Source: Cycas panzhihuaensis (Eukaryota; Cycadophyta). Taken from it: a stretch of 64,000 bases of DNA. The stretch spans positions 224,633,741 to 224,697,740 of the forward strand of contig CM041465.1 of the NCBI GenBank assembly GCA_023213395.1, read 5' to 3'. Positions 11,027 through 23,063 of this stretch are shown in pieces (the stretch's first letter is position 1; each line of letters starts with the position of its first letter). The position numbers and the translations under genes are program-made. The notes under the pieces are model-generated. The model was not told the origin of the DNA. It saw only the letters and a list, made by a program, of their open reading frames with translations, and did not search any database.

Positions 11027-11565
11027 TGTTGCGTTCTAGGAAAACCCTCTCTTTAGGGGTCTGTCAACCAACTTAAACCATAGAAATGAGCACAGGAATA
11101 TTAGCCGACCAGTAAGCCAGTTTTCTAGCCGACTTCATTAATGGTTCACTCCCAGTGAACTGTCCTAATTCTCGCCGACTTCAAACAGGATAATAATTGA
11201 CCATTATAAATAGGGAACAAAGCCCTCATTTTGGATCGTCACTTCGGTTGGATCTCTTCTACATTTTCGGCTCTAGGGCTGCAGTTGGCTCGGCCTTTTG
11301 GCCTGAGATATTTAGAGGATTCCTACCTCGAAGGGCAAGCGTTTAGTAAGGATATTTTGTTATACATTTTTGTACTTTCCAATATTATTTTGGACAATAT
11401 ATTAACCTTTATTTGTACTATTTCCATTACTTTATTTCTGCGTTTATGGTGAATTTCCAATATTCATTATTATTTGAGATTGAGGAGATCTGTTTGAGCC
11501 TATATTAGACCAGTATCTGTGAATCTTTGTGTTATTTCTGAATTAAGTTAAAAGCTTCCGGTACA
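11027..11565 (+). repeat. Gypsy-1 3' LTR
   Basis: The 539-bp partner of 5848-6386 runs TGTTGCG...GGTACA and is followed by AAAAA, which is also found before the 5' LTR. Confidence 0.95.
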
Positions 11566-11570
11566 AAAAA

Positions 11571-13438
11571 TATGTGTGTGTGTGTTAAAGATAACCTGAG
11601 ATACTTAAAAGATCCTCTTTAATGAAGGTGCAAAAGTATGGTGTATGAACTTTCAAATTAATGTGATATTTCAATAAACCACATACATATAATGTTTAAA
11701 AATTTAAAGTGATTATCATCACAACAATTCCATCTTCAAATTAAGTATTGCAAAATTTAAATTAATGAATGTAGCATGACAATATATAATGCAATGGCTC
11801 AACGAAATTTGTAAACAGACTGCAAGTGTGAATATTGAAAAAAGAAATGGGGGGGTGTCCCTTTAAACACACTTATGAAAATGAAGGTTCATTTTTTAGA
11901 GATACACTTGCAAAAACAAATGTTGAAAACATAAAAGATATAAATTATGATAAAAACATACCACAATGAATATAAATTATGATCAATTTGCAAAATTGTT
12001 TGACATATGAAATTACTTAGTGGTATTCACATTAATGCTTAAACAACTAAGTGTATTTATTAATTAGGGGTGGGTAATTTTAATCCAATTATTTCATGAA
12101 TGATATTGTTTTAGTCATCAAAATGCTAAAATGAACGATTATTGCTAAGGAAACATGAATAAACTTGATAAATGAAATCATGTACTTAAACTTACCTTGT
12201 ATGCGATCCGCTGTGTGATTTTGAACTAAAATTGCGCCATCAAAGTAGCTTCAAAATGGCTCAAAGGACTAGTCAACTTGAAGATCACTGAGTTAGGATG
12301 ACACCTCTTTCAGTTCTAAATCTTGACTTCGAATGCTCAAGCTATTGCGAAAAAAATGCGTAGGTAACTCCTTAATGAGGTTGGAGGGGGCTAAAAATTA
12401 GGGGTTAAGCCCCCTTAACTGAATAGGCCGTAGTCTTTGGTCTGCTACATATGACTATCGACTAGAGAGAGGAGGGGGTTGTGGATCAACAATGTAATTT
12501 AGTTAAATTTATAAAAACTTTTGTAAAGAAATATAACAAGGTCAAAATTTGCCAAGTTAATCATCTGATTAGGGCGCATAAACTTCGACAAATTTCACCA
12601 AAGATCGGGTGCGGATCATTATGGTGGCTTCCGCTTCGTATTTTCGTTCAACTTCCCAGCAACAAATCCTAATGCAGGTGAGTGGCACTGTTTAATCCTT
12701 TTCTTGCAAAAGGATGGATAGATTTGCCAAAATGGAAGATTAGATGTGGCACACCGCTCAATGATTGATGAGCTCCATAGCAAACCCAAATGCCACTGCA
12801 TATCACTAGTTTCCCATGAGCATTCGTTCAATGCCCAGAAGGTTTGATCATGATAATAAACAATTATTTAGAGCATCCTAAAACTAAAGATGGGGAGGAA
12901 GAATAAGCTGAAGACAAGGAAATGTTTCCCAATTATCATACCATTATTGGCATTCCATTAACTGTGTTGTTCATTGCTTGAAACGAAATGAAAGCGTTGA
13001 CAACCCCCTGGAATGAAGCTGGCAATCTATTGCGAGTTTACACAAATTCGAACCCTAGCAGATACATACACACGTATACTAACTCACGAAATAAATGATC
13101 CACCCTCCACAAACCAAATATGAAGGGGCGCATGGTTCGGAAATCAACAACAAAATTATTGGCATTGAAATGAAATTATTGAAGAATATAAAGCAAGTGA
13201 GATCCAAACGATGGGTGCTCATCATGAGCCAACAATTGAAACCAACTACCAAATCTCGAGCTTTTCGACTACAGCATTTTGACCTTAATACCTTCATTGA
13301 AATGTAAGCATAATGCACAGTACCGATGGGAATGGAAGGGTACAAATTGTCGACGTAGGTTACTGGACAATTGAACACGTCTAGAAGAGACCACAGAGGC
13401 ACAACTAGGCTACAACATAATGCCACGGCTGCACATGA
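11571..13438 (-). other. Copia-1 leader, unassigned part
   Basis: This lies between the DEG7-like fragment and gag on the Copia-1 sense (minus) strand, after removal of Gypsy-1. It starts with a short TG run. A possible hairpin at 12386-12414 has 7-bp arms (GGGGGCT and AGCCCCC). I recognise no coding domain; it may be the non-coding downstream part of the captured host gene or ordinary leader. Confidence 0.5.
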
Positions 13439-13954
13439 TTAATAACACAATGATTTAATTGTATTATGAGTCCATCTTGCAATCAGAGGATTGAAGAATA
13501 ATTCCCAAGTAGGCCAATAGGGCAGATCTTGGGTGAAACTACTGACCTGAGGTTGGCCAGATGAATCTATGGTGGTAACGTGAACGACCTCTTTGTGTGC
13601 CAGCTTTATATTGTCCTTATAAGTGAATTCGGATTAGGAGTAGCAATCCCATTCACTTCGACGATCCACTGCAAATTCTTAGAGTCAAGATATCCATGCA
13701 TAGGACTGCCATTATGAAATATTGTCGCATAGACTCCCTCTCTGTTTCTTGGATGAAATCCTTGTGTCAAAACACATAGTGGTAGAGGTTGAATGACAAA
13801 TCCATCCCAGTTTAAATCGTGCATGGTTCCGAAACCATTCAACAACTTGGTACCTACAAATTTGGTTGATTTCGTACCGTTCCACAAAATTGTGAACTTT
13901 AAAGTCAACCTAGTAAGGTGGTTGCAAACATAAAGGAAGAATCTGGCCCTCGTT
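13439..13954 (-). pseudogene. Captured fragment of a DEG7-like (Do-like 7) serine protease gene
   Basis: The minus-strand reading resembles the C-terminal PDZ region and tail of plant DEG7, a nuclear Deg/HtrA-family protease. In order it has DGFVIQPLP, EGVYATIFHNGSPMHGY and LQWIVEVNGIATPNPNS. After a frameshift at about 13606 it continues with VVHVTTIDSSGQPQV, DLPYWPTWEL and ARWTHNTIKSL, ending at a TAA (13439-13441). The NGSPMHGY, QWIVEVNG and YWPTWEL blocks are those I know from the end of that family. No protease domain is present. It lies in Copia-1 sense just after the PBS, so it is a host-gene capture, now decayed. The identification is from memory of the family and needs a search. Confidence 0.8.
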
Positions 13955-13976
13955 TGAAGAAGATAAAGATTGAGGT

Positions 13977-13993
13977 ACCTGTCTCTGATACCA
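13977..13993 (-). other. Copia-1 primer-binding site
   Basis: On the minus strand TGGTATCAGAGACAGGT directly abuts the 5' LTR. It matches the initiator-Met tRNA complement over 16 of 17 bases as I recall that tRNA. Confidence 0.92.
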
Positions 13994-14316
13994 TGTTGCT
14001 GAAGGAGCAGAAATCAAGAAATATTACATTGCACAGCATAGGATCAATGGAGACCAGATACAGATAGGTGGAAAACCCCTTTGGGGGAAGAAAAATGACC
14101 TCAAATTTTAGTAAACTTTATTATCATAATGCATAGTACAAATCCATAAGTTTTGCATTTGCCCCCATATACATAATGAGAGAGACAATTTACATGTACG
14201 TTGAATTGGGTAACCGCCCATTCAATTGAATTTTAATAATAACTTTAATATGATAATAATTATCCAAACATTAAAACTTTACACAAAAGGTTATAAGATA
14301 ACATTATGTCCTAACA
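13994..14316 (-). repeat. Copia-1 5' LTR
   Basis: The 323-bp repeat TGTTGCTG...CCTAACA pairs with 3244-3566. It is placed as the 5' LTR because the PBS sits on its inner side. Confidence 0.93.
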
Positions 14317-15390
14317 ATTTGGACAAGAGATAATAGTTTACTTCATGTTTTGACAACAAATGAAAATATTTTAAAATGTTAAAATGTGAACATTGGCAAA
14401 CAATTAATTTGGGATTGGCAGGTAAGGGGCAATGAGTTACAAATATTGTCACAGTTGATATCTTGATGTCCAAAGTTGCCATTTCAGATTTGGAGAATTT
14501 TGGTTTCAGGAATGTTTCTTCGTTGTAGTAGACTCGACCCTTGCTCTTGCAATATCAAGATTGCTTGACCATAACAAGTTAGAACTGGTTCATGCATATA
14601 CAATTGCAATATATTTAACAGGGGTGAGTCTGCTATCTATATGACTCCTAACATTACAACACAATGTAGAACCATCACTTTGCCAATCGGGATACCCCAG
14701 TTAGGACTTGCGCACATATTGCCTCTAGCTTTGCAAGCTTAGGTCCTTTCATATGAGATTTCACCTTGAGCAATATCCTTGCCATTACAAGGTGGTACCC
14801 CACAATGTTGATGCTTAAGAGATATCATAGGCACTTTTTGATGCCTAGATTAACCTTCATTTGAAGGAGACCATCCTTTACCCCACTAGATAACTAACCT
14901 TGGTGGATTTAATGCCAAGAACATGTTCTTACTTAGTCTATAATTGAGCCTATCACACACACACACACACAAATATCTATCTATCTATCTAGTTGAATAA
15001 CCCTTGTTTACAGAGCTTGCCTGCTTCACACATTATAGCTCCTATTGCACCTCTTGGTTCATGAAAGTGGAAAATTTATGAACGCAAGGCTTGATGCTCT
15101 TATAATACACGATATGGTATATAATATAAATTTGTGTATACAATCATAGGTTATTTTGCCTTGTTTTGCATTTATCACCTTATATGCTTTTAGGTTTTGA
15201 CTCAAGGTTTCTAAGGTAGATTTGGACATGGTTTACTAGTTAGGGGCTTAGCCCAAGACATGTATCCAATCAGACTTTAGTTTGTCTTTCACAAAATCAT
15301 ATCATTTATCCATTAAAATGTAACACGTAGTTATACCAATATCATAACTTAGCCCATACATATGTAGGGGTCAAATATACTTCAGTAATC
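14317..15390. other. Unassigned sequence with microsatellites
   Basis: No gene is apparent. A (CA)n run at about 14954-14970 is followed by a (TATC)n-like run to 14991. Confidence 0.6.
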
Positions 15391-16042
15391 TCCTCCTTTA
15401 ATCTTCTCCTTTTCCTTCTATCCCTCTGTATTTCTTTGCCATTTACCATATACATTTAAGAGCTTCATTGCTTGATTGTACATTAAGTTGGTAGGAATGA
15501 ATGATGACTTGTAAAGATGAGGACACCAAAGAATGGAGCTACATTTGTGAAGCAAAATTCTTCATCAGTTGGCACAATTCCGGGTACAAAACTAGTTTCT
15601 TTATTCAATCTAAATATCAATGCTATGTTGGTCTTATGCATTGATGTTGTTGGCCTTTGTCTACCTATCCTTCATACCTGATTTAATAGACAATTAAGCT
15701 CATTCTTTTATCAATTTACTGTGTCATTCTCTCATGAAGGTGTTTCAGATTGTTGGTGAGTTGAATCATTGTCGCCTTCCTTAGATGAATAGCCCATAGT
15801 CCATTGTTATCTTGGCTAATCATCTTTGAATTTCATCATAATCAGCATTAAATGTGATCATCATTCAACCAACATTCGGTGACAACAATAACAAATCTAC
15901 ACATGGGATTTTCTTTATGGTTATGTATCATTAATACACCAATATTATGGAGAGTAATGTCTCCATTTTCTTCATTTGATCGCACACAATATGGTCCACA
16001 TTTCTTACATTACTTCACTCCATCATTGTCCTTGACAACTTA
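15391..16042 (-). repeat. Inverted-repeat arm B
   Basis: The reverse complement of this stretch aligns with 1-690. It has a single copy of the 43-bp unit that is doubled in arm A. The small frame seen in arm A is recognisable on the minus strand (about 15860-16040) but has a stop in the Cys motif. The segment between 16042 and about 16125 may belong to the same repeat but has no partner inside the window. Confidence 0.85.
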
Positions 16043-17237
16043 TAGAGTTGCATGTAATAGCCGACTATCTTTGGTCCAAACATTCACAGGAGGTATATGA
16101 AATAATTGCCTTTACCTGCGTATGCATTAAGTTTTAAGCATTCCTTGAGTGATCTACATGACTTTATGGTATTCAAAATCTGATTGATAGAGTAGAATGG
16201 AAGTGTTGTGATTCTTGGAGAGTGAGTTCCTTCTTCTGGGAGCCAAATGTACTATGTGAAAGCAAAACAAAGAGCCCTATGGAGACTAGGACTCATTGGA
16301 GCACAGATGAGCCTGTAGAAGTACAACGGAAGGGACTTGGAAAGGATGAATTGTGGGAAATTACTCTTCTATTCACTTTGAAGAATTGCCCATGTATTAT
16401 AGGAGAGCTCCCTCTCTTTTTAAGATGAGAAGCAATTACAATAAACTAGAAAATAAAAAATCGGTTACTAATTCAACGATTCCTAAAGTTGAGTCACTTT
16501 TGTACCTTAAGTGAACTCAACATCAAAATAAAATAAAGTATATATGTTGCATGGATGAGTGGTACTCTATATGTTGCATGGATGAGTGGTGTCCATACTT
16601 ATCAATTTCTCTGTGCTTAGGAGGAAATTGTTCTCAATTTTGTTGGTTGTTTTAGGTGTGAAAAATTTTACTTTAATGTTGCGTACAAAATCCAATTGGC
16701 CTATGTAGGCAAGCTACCCTTCTTGCCCACTAGGTATGTGGTAGACTCTCTGTGTTGTGTGGTGCGCATCTTGGTGTCTAAAAGAATGTCAACTGGAACT
16801 GGAGATTGAAAATTTGGTATCACGTCCTCCAACGTGTCACTTCAACCTCTTGTCCCAACAAGGTGGCTTATATCACTTGAGATTGTTGATGTTAAAGATG
16901 TCATTCATCCCAAGATGAGTTGATAAATCTAGACAGAAAGCATTGGCTCCCATGGATGTGGGGATCATTTGTGCCTCAAATTAGATGGGTTTGGGTTATG
17001 ATTAGCTTGATGCTTGAATCATTGCATGTCCAAGTGAAGCCAAACTCAGTTGACCACTTGGAAGCCATGTGGGACTCTGTGTTGATCATGTTGGCCTTTT
17101 ACTTGGCCTAGGACCTAGTGAGGATCTTTCAAACTTGGGCTTGTACTTAGTATAGGTGATTTGCAAAAACAACTAACTTTTGTTGCTCTGTCTATTTATG
17201 TTATGTGGCAGATGACAGAAGTATGATTGGAAGCTCA
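16043..17237. other. Unassigned sequence with a 27-bp duplication
   Basis: Nothing coding is recognised. Units 16541-16567 and 16568-16594 are a tandem 27-bp duplication. Because Gypsy-2 is inserted at 17238 in what looks like the Gypsy-3 3' LTR, the rightmost part of this stretch is probably the rest of that LTR. Confidence 0.5.
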
Positions 17238-17713
17238 TGTGGCATTACTTTGAGTGTAATCATAGTCCTCACAAAACTAGCATGCACTTTAGATCATTCA
17301 TACCTCAAATGATTATAACAGATTGCATAACATTAGATGATTTCATAACCAAAAATAAGATAATACATTTCATGAAAGATGGTAAATATCACAAATTATC
17401 TCAGACTTCAATGAAAAAGGCTACAAATATAAAATAACAACTTGATCCCCCAAAAATCAGATTCCTCTTCAAGGCCAGGTGCCCTGCCAGATGTTGCTCG
17501 GACCACGATATATATCAGATTTCTAATTTCTCCCAAAAGATGATCCTAACTCCCAAGTGGTGGTTCTACATATAGGCCATAGTTAATGAGACGACCAGAA
17601 GAATTAATTGAAGTCAACCAAGAATTAATATTGGTTGGCCTTGTAGAAGTCAACCAAAGTAATATCATGAGTTAATCGGTCAAAACCCCCTCTTAGAGTT
17701 TTGGAACGCTATA
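17238..17713 (-). repeat. Gypsy-2 3' LTR
   Basis: A 476-bp copy of 22757-23269 without the long AT run. It is followed on the + strand by AGTCCCTCCACTT, the complement of a polypurine tract. Confidence 0.88.
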
Positions 17714-17734
17714 AGTCCCTCCACTTGAAATCAT

Positions 17735-18130
17735 CCTTTGCCCTCAAAGCATGGGGATGTCAACATGTTGTTGGTACTAATTTTTGGATTTCCATGTGGC
17801 TTCCTCACGATCTTAGTTCCTCCACTTTAGTAGGTACTCTTGTATCTCTTTGGAGTGCAATTTCCTTGTTCATATTTGTAGGATCCCTACTAGTTCTATC
17901 ATCAACTTGCCTTCCTCATCGAGTTCCTGTAGTTTTGTTTGAGATGTAGTATTTTGTCCTAGTTTTCGTTTGAGACATGAGACATGGAAGACATTATGTA
18001 TGCAACTGCTTGGTGATAGGTTCAATTGATAGATGGCATCTCCTACTTTTTCTTGTATCTGGTACGGTCCATAGAATTGAGGTTGTAATTTGAACTTGCC
18101 CTGATTTCTTCATTGTGGCTTAATTGTATG
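17735..18130 (-). pseudogene. Gypsy-2 chromodomain
   Basis: On the minus strand QELDEEGKLMIELVGILQI is followed by a stop and then IQEYLLKWRN-stop-DREEATWKS, a chromodomain core with two nonsense changes. The frame ends HVDIPML-stop just before the polypurine tract, as in Gypsy-1. Confidence 0.8.
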
Positions 18131-19060
18131 GCTGGAGTTTGAGGAATACCCAATCTCCTGGCTCAAACAATCTTTCTATCCTGTGGAGGGTAGCTTGTTA
18201 CTTCATGCAATATCTAGTGGTGTTTAGTTTGTCCTTGAGTATTTGTATAGTTCGTTCGATTTGTTGCAATCATTCTTGGATAGATTAGACTGTGATGTAT
18301 TGGCCCATGTGAGGAGTGATGGGGGCTCAAAGCCATATAGTGCTTAGAAGGGGATCATTTTGGCAGATGTATGATAGGTAGTGTTGTACCACCATTTGGC
18401 CAAGTGGAGCCATTTATGCTATTGTTGTTGCTTGTCAGATGCAAAATTTTGTAGATATCCTTCTAAGCATTTATTTATCGTTTCTGTTTGGTCGTTCGTT
18501 TGTCGATGATCAACTGTGCTCATTGAGAGTTTTGTGCCTACTGGCTTGAACAATTCTTGTTAGAAGTTGCTTGTAAACTTGGTGTCACGATCATTGATGA
18601 TGACTTTCGAAAATCTATGAAGTTAGTGGATCTCCTTGATAAAGAGTTCAACAATTTGACTGGCTTTGGCGATCACTTGGATTCCTCTAAAATGGGCATA
18701 TTTGGTCAAATGTCTATTGTGACGAAGATTGCATCCCTGCCCTCTAATGTGGGGGGTCCTATTATGAAATGCATCGAGATTTCCTCCCATTTTTTGTTCA
18801 GGTACATGTAGTGGTTGCAGTAATCCTAGTATCTTTATGCTCTCATTCTTGTTCCTTTGAGATATACCACATCCTAAGATGAACTTGTAGATGCTTGCTT
18901 TTATTCCTTTCCAAAAATAAGTATCACGGATTTGACAATAGGTTTTATCAATTCCCACATGCCTTGTTGTTGGAGTGGAGTGTGCTTCTTGGAGAATTTT
19001 GCCCTTGAATGTAAATGTAGTTAGAACCATGATCTTGCCCTTTTGTAGAAGTAAATCCCC
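18131..19060 (-). pseudogene. Gypsy-2 integrase
   Basis: ILQEAHSTPTTRHVGIDKTY, YFWKGIKASIYKFI and the remnant GCGISQRNK (a first zinc ligand changed) mark the N-terminal domain. KYAHFRGIQ, NDRDTKFTS and DQTETINKCLEGYL mark the core in a second frame, and TKLSMSTVDHRQTND precedes the Glu. Frameshifts near 18620 and 18790 break it. Confidence 0.85.
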
Positions 19061-19740
19061 TCTTAATTTGTACTTATTGTGCCCTTCGGTGTGAACTTCC
19101 TGTAGTATCTTTTGAGATGTTGGGTCATCCTTGTATTCTTGAATAACTTTTGGATCCAGCTAGGGATGCCAATTGAGGCTGCATGTATGGAGATATCCTC
19201 GAGGATTCTTGATAATGAATCGACAATGACATTTTCCTTTTCCTTTTTGTAAATGATATCGAAATCAAATGCCTAAAGTTTGCTTACTCATTTTTGTTGC
19301 CCGTTTGATACGGTCTTTTGGCTTAGAAAGTACTTGAGACTATCGTGATCAATTTTAACTATGAATTTGTTGTCAAGCAGATATTGCTGCCATGGTGTAT
19401 GGCGTGCATGATTGCTAACATCTCCTTGTCATTAACAAATTTTAGTTGCTTTCTTGTATTTAGCTTGCGACTTTCATATGCTAGAGGTTGGTCATCTTGG
19501 AGAAGTACTATGCCTATCCCTATCTTTGATGCATCGCATTCTAAGACGAATGGGTAGTTGAAGTCTGGTGTTGCGAGTATTGGGGTTGTCACCATTGTTG
19601 TTTTGAGTGCCTAAAAGGATTTGTCAGTTGGTTCACCCCATGCAAATGCCTCCTCCTTTGTTAGATACATTAGAGGTATTGTGATATGGGCATATCCCTT
19701 GATGAATAGTGTAGGAAACCAACCACACCTAAGAAACTCC
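19061..19740 (-). pseudogene. Gypsy-2 RNase H and connection
   Basis: The minus-strand frame at 19359-19595 contains [31 protein letters not shown] and DKEMLAIMHAIHHGS, the first half of RNase H. Downstream sequence to about 19130 continues the domain in broken frames. The connection domain lies towards 19740. Confidence 0.82.
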
Positions 19741-20680
19741 TTATGCGAGTTACATTTCTTGGCGTGGGCCAAGCAATAATGGCTTGGACCTTCTTAGGAT
19801 CCATTTTGACACCTTCCTATGTGATAATGTGTTTGAGATACTTTAACACTGTTTGTCCAAAGGTACATTTGACCTTATTTGCAAAGAACTGATTACTAGC
19901 CAATACTTGTAATACTCCCTTGAGATGCTCTTCCCAGGTTTTGTTGTAAATCAAAATGTAATCAAAAAATACTAAAATAAACTTGCATATGAAGGGCTTT
20001 AGTACCTTGTTCATTTTACTTTGGAATGTGGTGGGAGCATTGGTTAAGCCAAAAGGCATGGCTTGGAACTCAAATAACCCTTTGTGGGTCTAAAAAGCTA
20101 TCATACAAACATCCTCTACCTTAATGTGGATTTGGTAATATCCTGTGCGCATATTGATCTTCAAAAATGCCCTAGCCCCATGTAGCTTGTTAAGGAAATC
20201 ATCTATTATCCGAATGGGGTACCTATTCTTGATTGTTAGTTTGTTGAGTGCTTTGAAGTTGATGCACATATGATGCAATCCATCTTTCTTCTAGCTTAGC
20301 ACAATTGGGGATGCGAAAGGACTTGCGCTGGGTAGTTCTTGTGTAATATGTTGAATTTCCTTCTTGAAATGGTGGGGGTGCTAATATGGTCAGATGTTTA
20401 TGGGTGTTGCTCCTGGTATTAACTCAATGTTCTGTTTGCATTCCTGACTCAGTGGTAGCCCTTGGGGTGGGTCCTTGAAGACATCATTGTATTGGTCAAT
20501 AAGAGCTTGTACCTCATGAGAGACATTCTCAATGGTAATTTTATAGCACATCATCAAGTAAAAGCCCAGACTCTTCCTTAAGAGTTTCTCTATTCTGTGT
20601 GATGTTACTAACTGAATTGGTGGTGACGTTGGTGCTTGCAACTCATACTTACACTCTTTCTAGTAAAAGCTCATGAAACG
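19741..20680 (-). pseudogene. Gypsy-2 reverse transcriptase
   Basis: Segments in order on the minus strand are [66 protein letters not shown], and the active-site box as FFDYILIYNKTWEEHL. The second catalytic Asp is Tyr (codon complement at 19958-19960), so the polymerase is inactive quite apart from the frame breaks near 20070-20090 and 20280-20390. Confidence 0.87.
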
Positions 20681-21020
20681 AGTCCTATAGTTGGTGACAA
20701 TATTTTCGAGATTTTGTATCCATTGAATACCAAGGACTATGTCTACTCCTGTTGCCATAACGAACATGTAAGTGTTGGTTGAGTAGTCCGTGATTTGTAA
20801 GTGCACCTTTTGAGAATCTCCTCCACATGGCATGCTATTCCTATTTGTTGTACCGACCTAAAATACATTGAGTGGTATTATTGGTAGACCTAGTTTGACT
20901 GTTGTTGGACTAATGATGAAGTTATGAGTGCTACCATTGTTTACCGAGATTGAGATCTTAGCGTTCTTGATTACTCCTTCAAAACATAGTGTTTGAGGTG
21001 TGTTGACCATTTCAGTAATA
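20681..21020 (-). pseudogene. Gypsy-2 protease
   Basis: Translation of the minus strand near 20900-21000 gives TPQTLCFEGVIK, then ISVNNGSTHNFI. The active-site Asp-Ser is Asn-Asn. DIVLGIQWIQNL further on matches the second conserved protease segment of Gypsy-1. Confidence 0.78.
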
Positions 21021-22310
21021 GCTTGTAGCAATATCTATACATTTTCTTCTTTAGTCTCCCTAAGTAGGTCCTCGATTTTGGCCTCCTCATTGGTTGGTGG
21101 TTGATCTTCCTTCGAACTATCAACATTTGGGATTTCTACATCTTCATTGTTGATCATTAATACCTTCTTTGCTAGGCATTTATGGTCATAACTCCATTTC
21201 CCTCCATAGTTGAAACAATCCCTCTTCTTATGTGTTTCACTTTGGATTGTTTATTTTTGGTCGGTTTCGTTTCTCTTTTATCTGTAAGTGGGGGTTTGGC
21301 CTTTGTGCCTGACTGATTCCAGTTTGGTAGGTAGCTCTTACTTCGATAGCTTTGCCCTTGGTATCTTGGTGGTTCTCCTCTTCACACGTAACTTGGTCTT
21401 GTTTCCTAGATTTTAGCCTCAATGTTTCTTTCTTGGCGTATGGCCTTGCTTAAGGTGCGTAACGCCATTGTTTTCAAGTAGAACTTGATAACTTCTCTAA
21501 GACTAGCAATATATGTTTCTAGTAGTAATTCCAATTTGATGTCTCTAGTGATCAAACTCTGTAGATTTTGGAATTGCTCGGTGTAGGCTTGAATGGAATC
21601 GGTCTACTGTAATCACATAAGCTGGCGAAATAATCTTTGTTCCAAGAGTCCATGTATTATTCAATGAGAGAAGCTTTTAAAGAGTTGCCTATGTAGTGTG
21701 GTCCTCCTTGGTGTATTTTATTCCACCAGTGGAAACATTTGAGAGCCTTCCCATATAGGTGAAGAGATGCTACTAGTATTTTGCCTTACTCAGTGCTTGG
21801 ATTCATCTAGAAATAGATCTCTATCTAGATTATCCAACTGTAGATGTCCCTTGATTTCTATGGATTGAATTTCTCTAGACAGAGCTCAGCATTCCGAAGC
21901 CATTAGCTTGGCTTGTTTTGGCAATCTTCCTGCTCCCCTTCTCACGAAAATCCTCCCTTTGTGTTGGCTGGTCCTACTTCCTTAGTGAAGTTGCAGCCCA
22001 ATTTTCTATATAGCCCCTGTATAGCTTTATACAAAATTTCTATGTCAATTTTGTTATCCTTCTTCAATTCATTGCGTTGGTCTAATATTTCCTACTTAAT
22101 GGTTGCTTGGTTGTCCATTTGTGTTCTGTTGATTTGGGTCATTAGCTTGGTCCTTAGCTTCTTAATATCACCCTCGATGGCTGCAACCTCATTTTTTATA
22201 GCAACTACCCTTTGGGACACATCCTCTACTGTTTCAAATGGTTGGTTTACCATCTTTCCCAATCTTAATTTTCTTCTTCCGCTTGCTGGAATGATATGTT
22301 GATACTTACG
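21021..22310 (-). pseudogene. Gypsy-2 gag
   Basis: The acidic linker and zinc-knuckle remnant (RDCFNYGGKWSYDHKC) lie near 21180-21230, followed upstream by basic linker (21237-21422). The rest, to about 22310, is gag by position and by faint similarity to Gypsy-1 gag, heavily broken by stops. Confidence 0.65.
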
Positions 22311-22740
22311 TACTACGCAAAGGTTGCCTTATAGAGTTCTTCATGATTTAGTTCTGCGAGCTTAGCTGGTGTACTGCACGTTTTGAATTGTGTTTCTTGT
22401 GCTTGCATCTCATTGCAGTTCAACTATATTTTTTTGGGATTGCATTTCTCAACTGTGCTTTAGCTGCATTCTCACAGGCCTATGTCCCTTGGGTTAGCAT
22501 TTCTTAGTCCTACATTTCTTGTAGGCTGGGCTTGCATTTTCATACTTTTGTTATGTGAGGGCAATTCTTTGGCAATCACAACACTCAACGTTTTATCTTG
22601 CAGTTGTACTAAGACCAACAGATTTGGTGAAATCCTCCAAAATTTTGGTGATAATAATTTTGTTTAGATGATAGTTGTAGGGCGCTCACTACTCTAATGT
22701 TCTTGACTTGAAACATAGACTTATCAATCCCCTCGATAAT

Positions 22741-22755
22741 CTGGATCCGATACCA
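22741..22755 (-). other. Gypsy-2 primer-binding site
   Basis: On the minus strand TGGTATCGGATCCAG lies one base inside the 5' LTR, a mutated initiator-Met PBS. The 430 bp between it and gag hold nothing else I can assign. Confidence 0.78.
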
Positions 22756-22756
22756 A

Positions 22757-23024
22757 TGTGGTGTTGCCATGAGTGTAATCACAATCCTCACAAAACTAGC
22801 ATGCACTTCAGATCATTCACACCTAAGATGATTATAACAGACCACATAACATCAAATGATTTCACAAACACAGATAAGATAATACATTTCATAATAGATG
22901 GTAAATACCATAAAATATCTCAGACTTAAATGAAAAAGGATATAGATATAAAATAACAGCTCGATGTTCCAAAAATCAGATTCCTCTTTGAGGTGAGGTA
23001 CCCTCCTAGATGATGCCTTGGCCA

Positions 23025-23063
<39 letters not shown>

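Larger units (their letters stand above)
5848..11565 (+). mobile_element. Gypsy-1: chromovirus-type LTR retrotransposon nested in Copia-1
   Basis: Two 539-bp LTRs (5848-6386, 11027-11565) bound a 5.7-kb element with a PBS at 6389, gag, protease, RT, RNase H, integrase and a C-terminal chromodomain in Gypsy order, and a polypurine tract before the 3' LTR. It is flanked by AAAAA on both sides (5843-5847, 11566-11570), consistent with a 5-bp target duplication but low in complexity. The LTRs differ at roughly 7% of positions by eye, less than those of the host Copia-1, in line with later insertion. Every reading frame has stops or frameshifts. Confidence 0.95.
3244..14316 (-). mobile_element. 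Copia-1: LTR retrotransposon carrying a nested Gypsy and a host-gene fragment
   Basis: Matching 323-bp LTRs (3244-3566 and 13994-14316) define an element transcribed from the minus strand. Its PBS abuts the inner edge of the 5' LTR and a polypurine tract abuts the 3' LTR. Flanks are gtttg (3239-3243) and atttg (14317-14321), a target duplication with one mutated base. Without the nested Gypsy-1 (5848-11565) the element is about 5.35 kb. In minus-strand order it has a 2.4-kb leader with a DEG7-like fragment, gag, a protease and GAG-pre-integrase segment, a deletion removing the integrase core and most reverse transcriptase, then RNase H. The LTRs differ at roughly one base in ten by eye, so this is an old copy. 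Confidence 0.93.

Noticed and set aside
13079-13426. 115-residue frame on the minus strand after the DEG7-like fragment
   Set aside because: It starts just past the stop of the fragment and has no recognisable domain; most likely non-coding sequence that happens to be open.
17237-17437. Similar frames here and at 22708-22929
   Set aside because: They are the two Gypsy-2 LTRs, not a duplicated gene.
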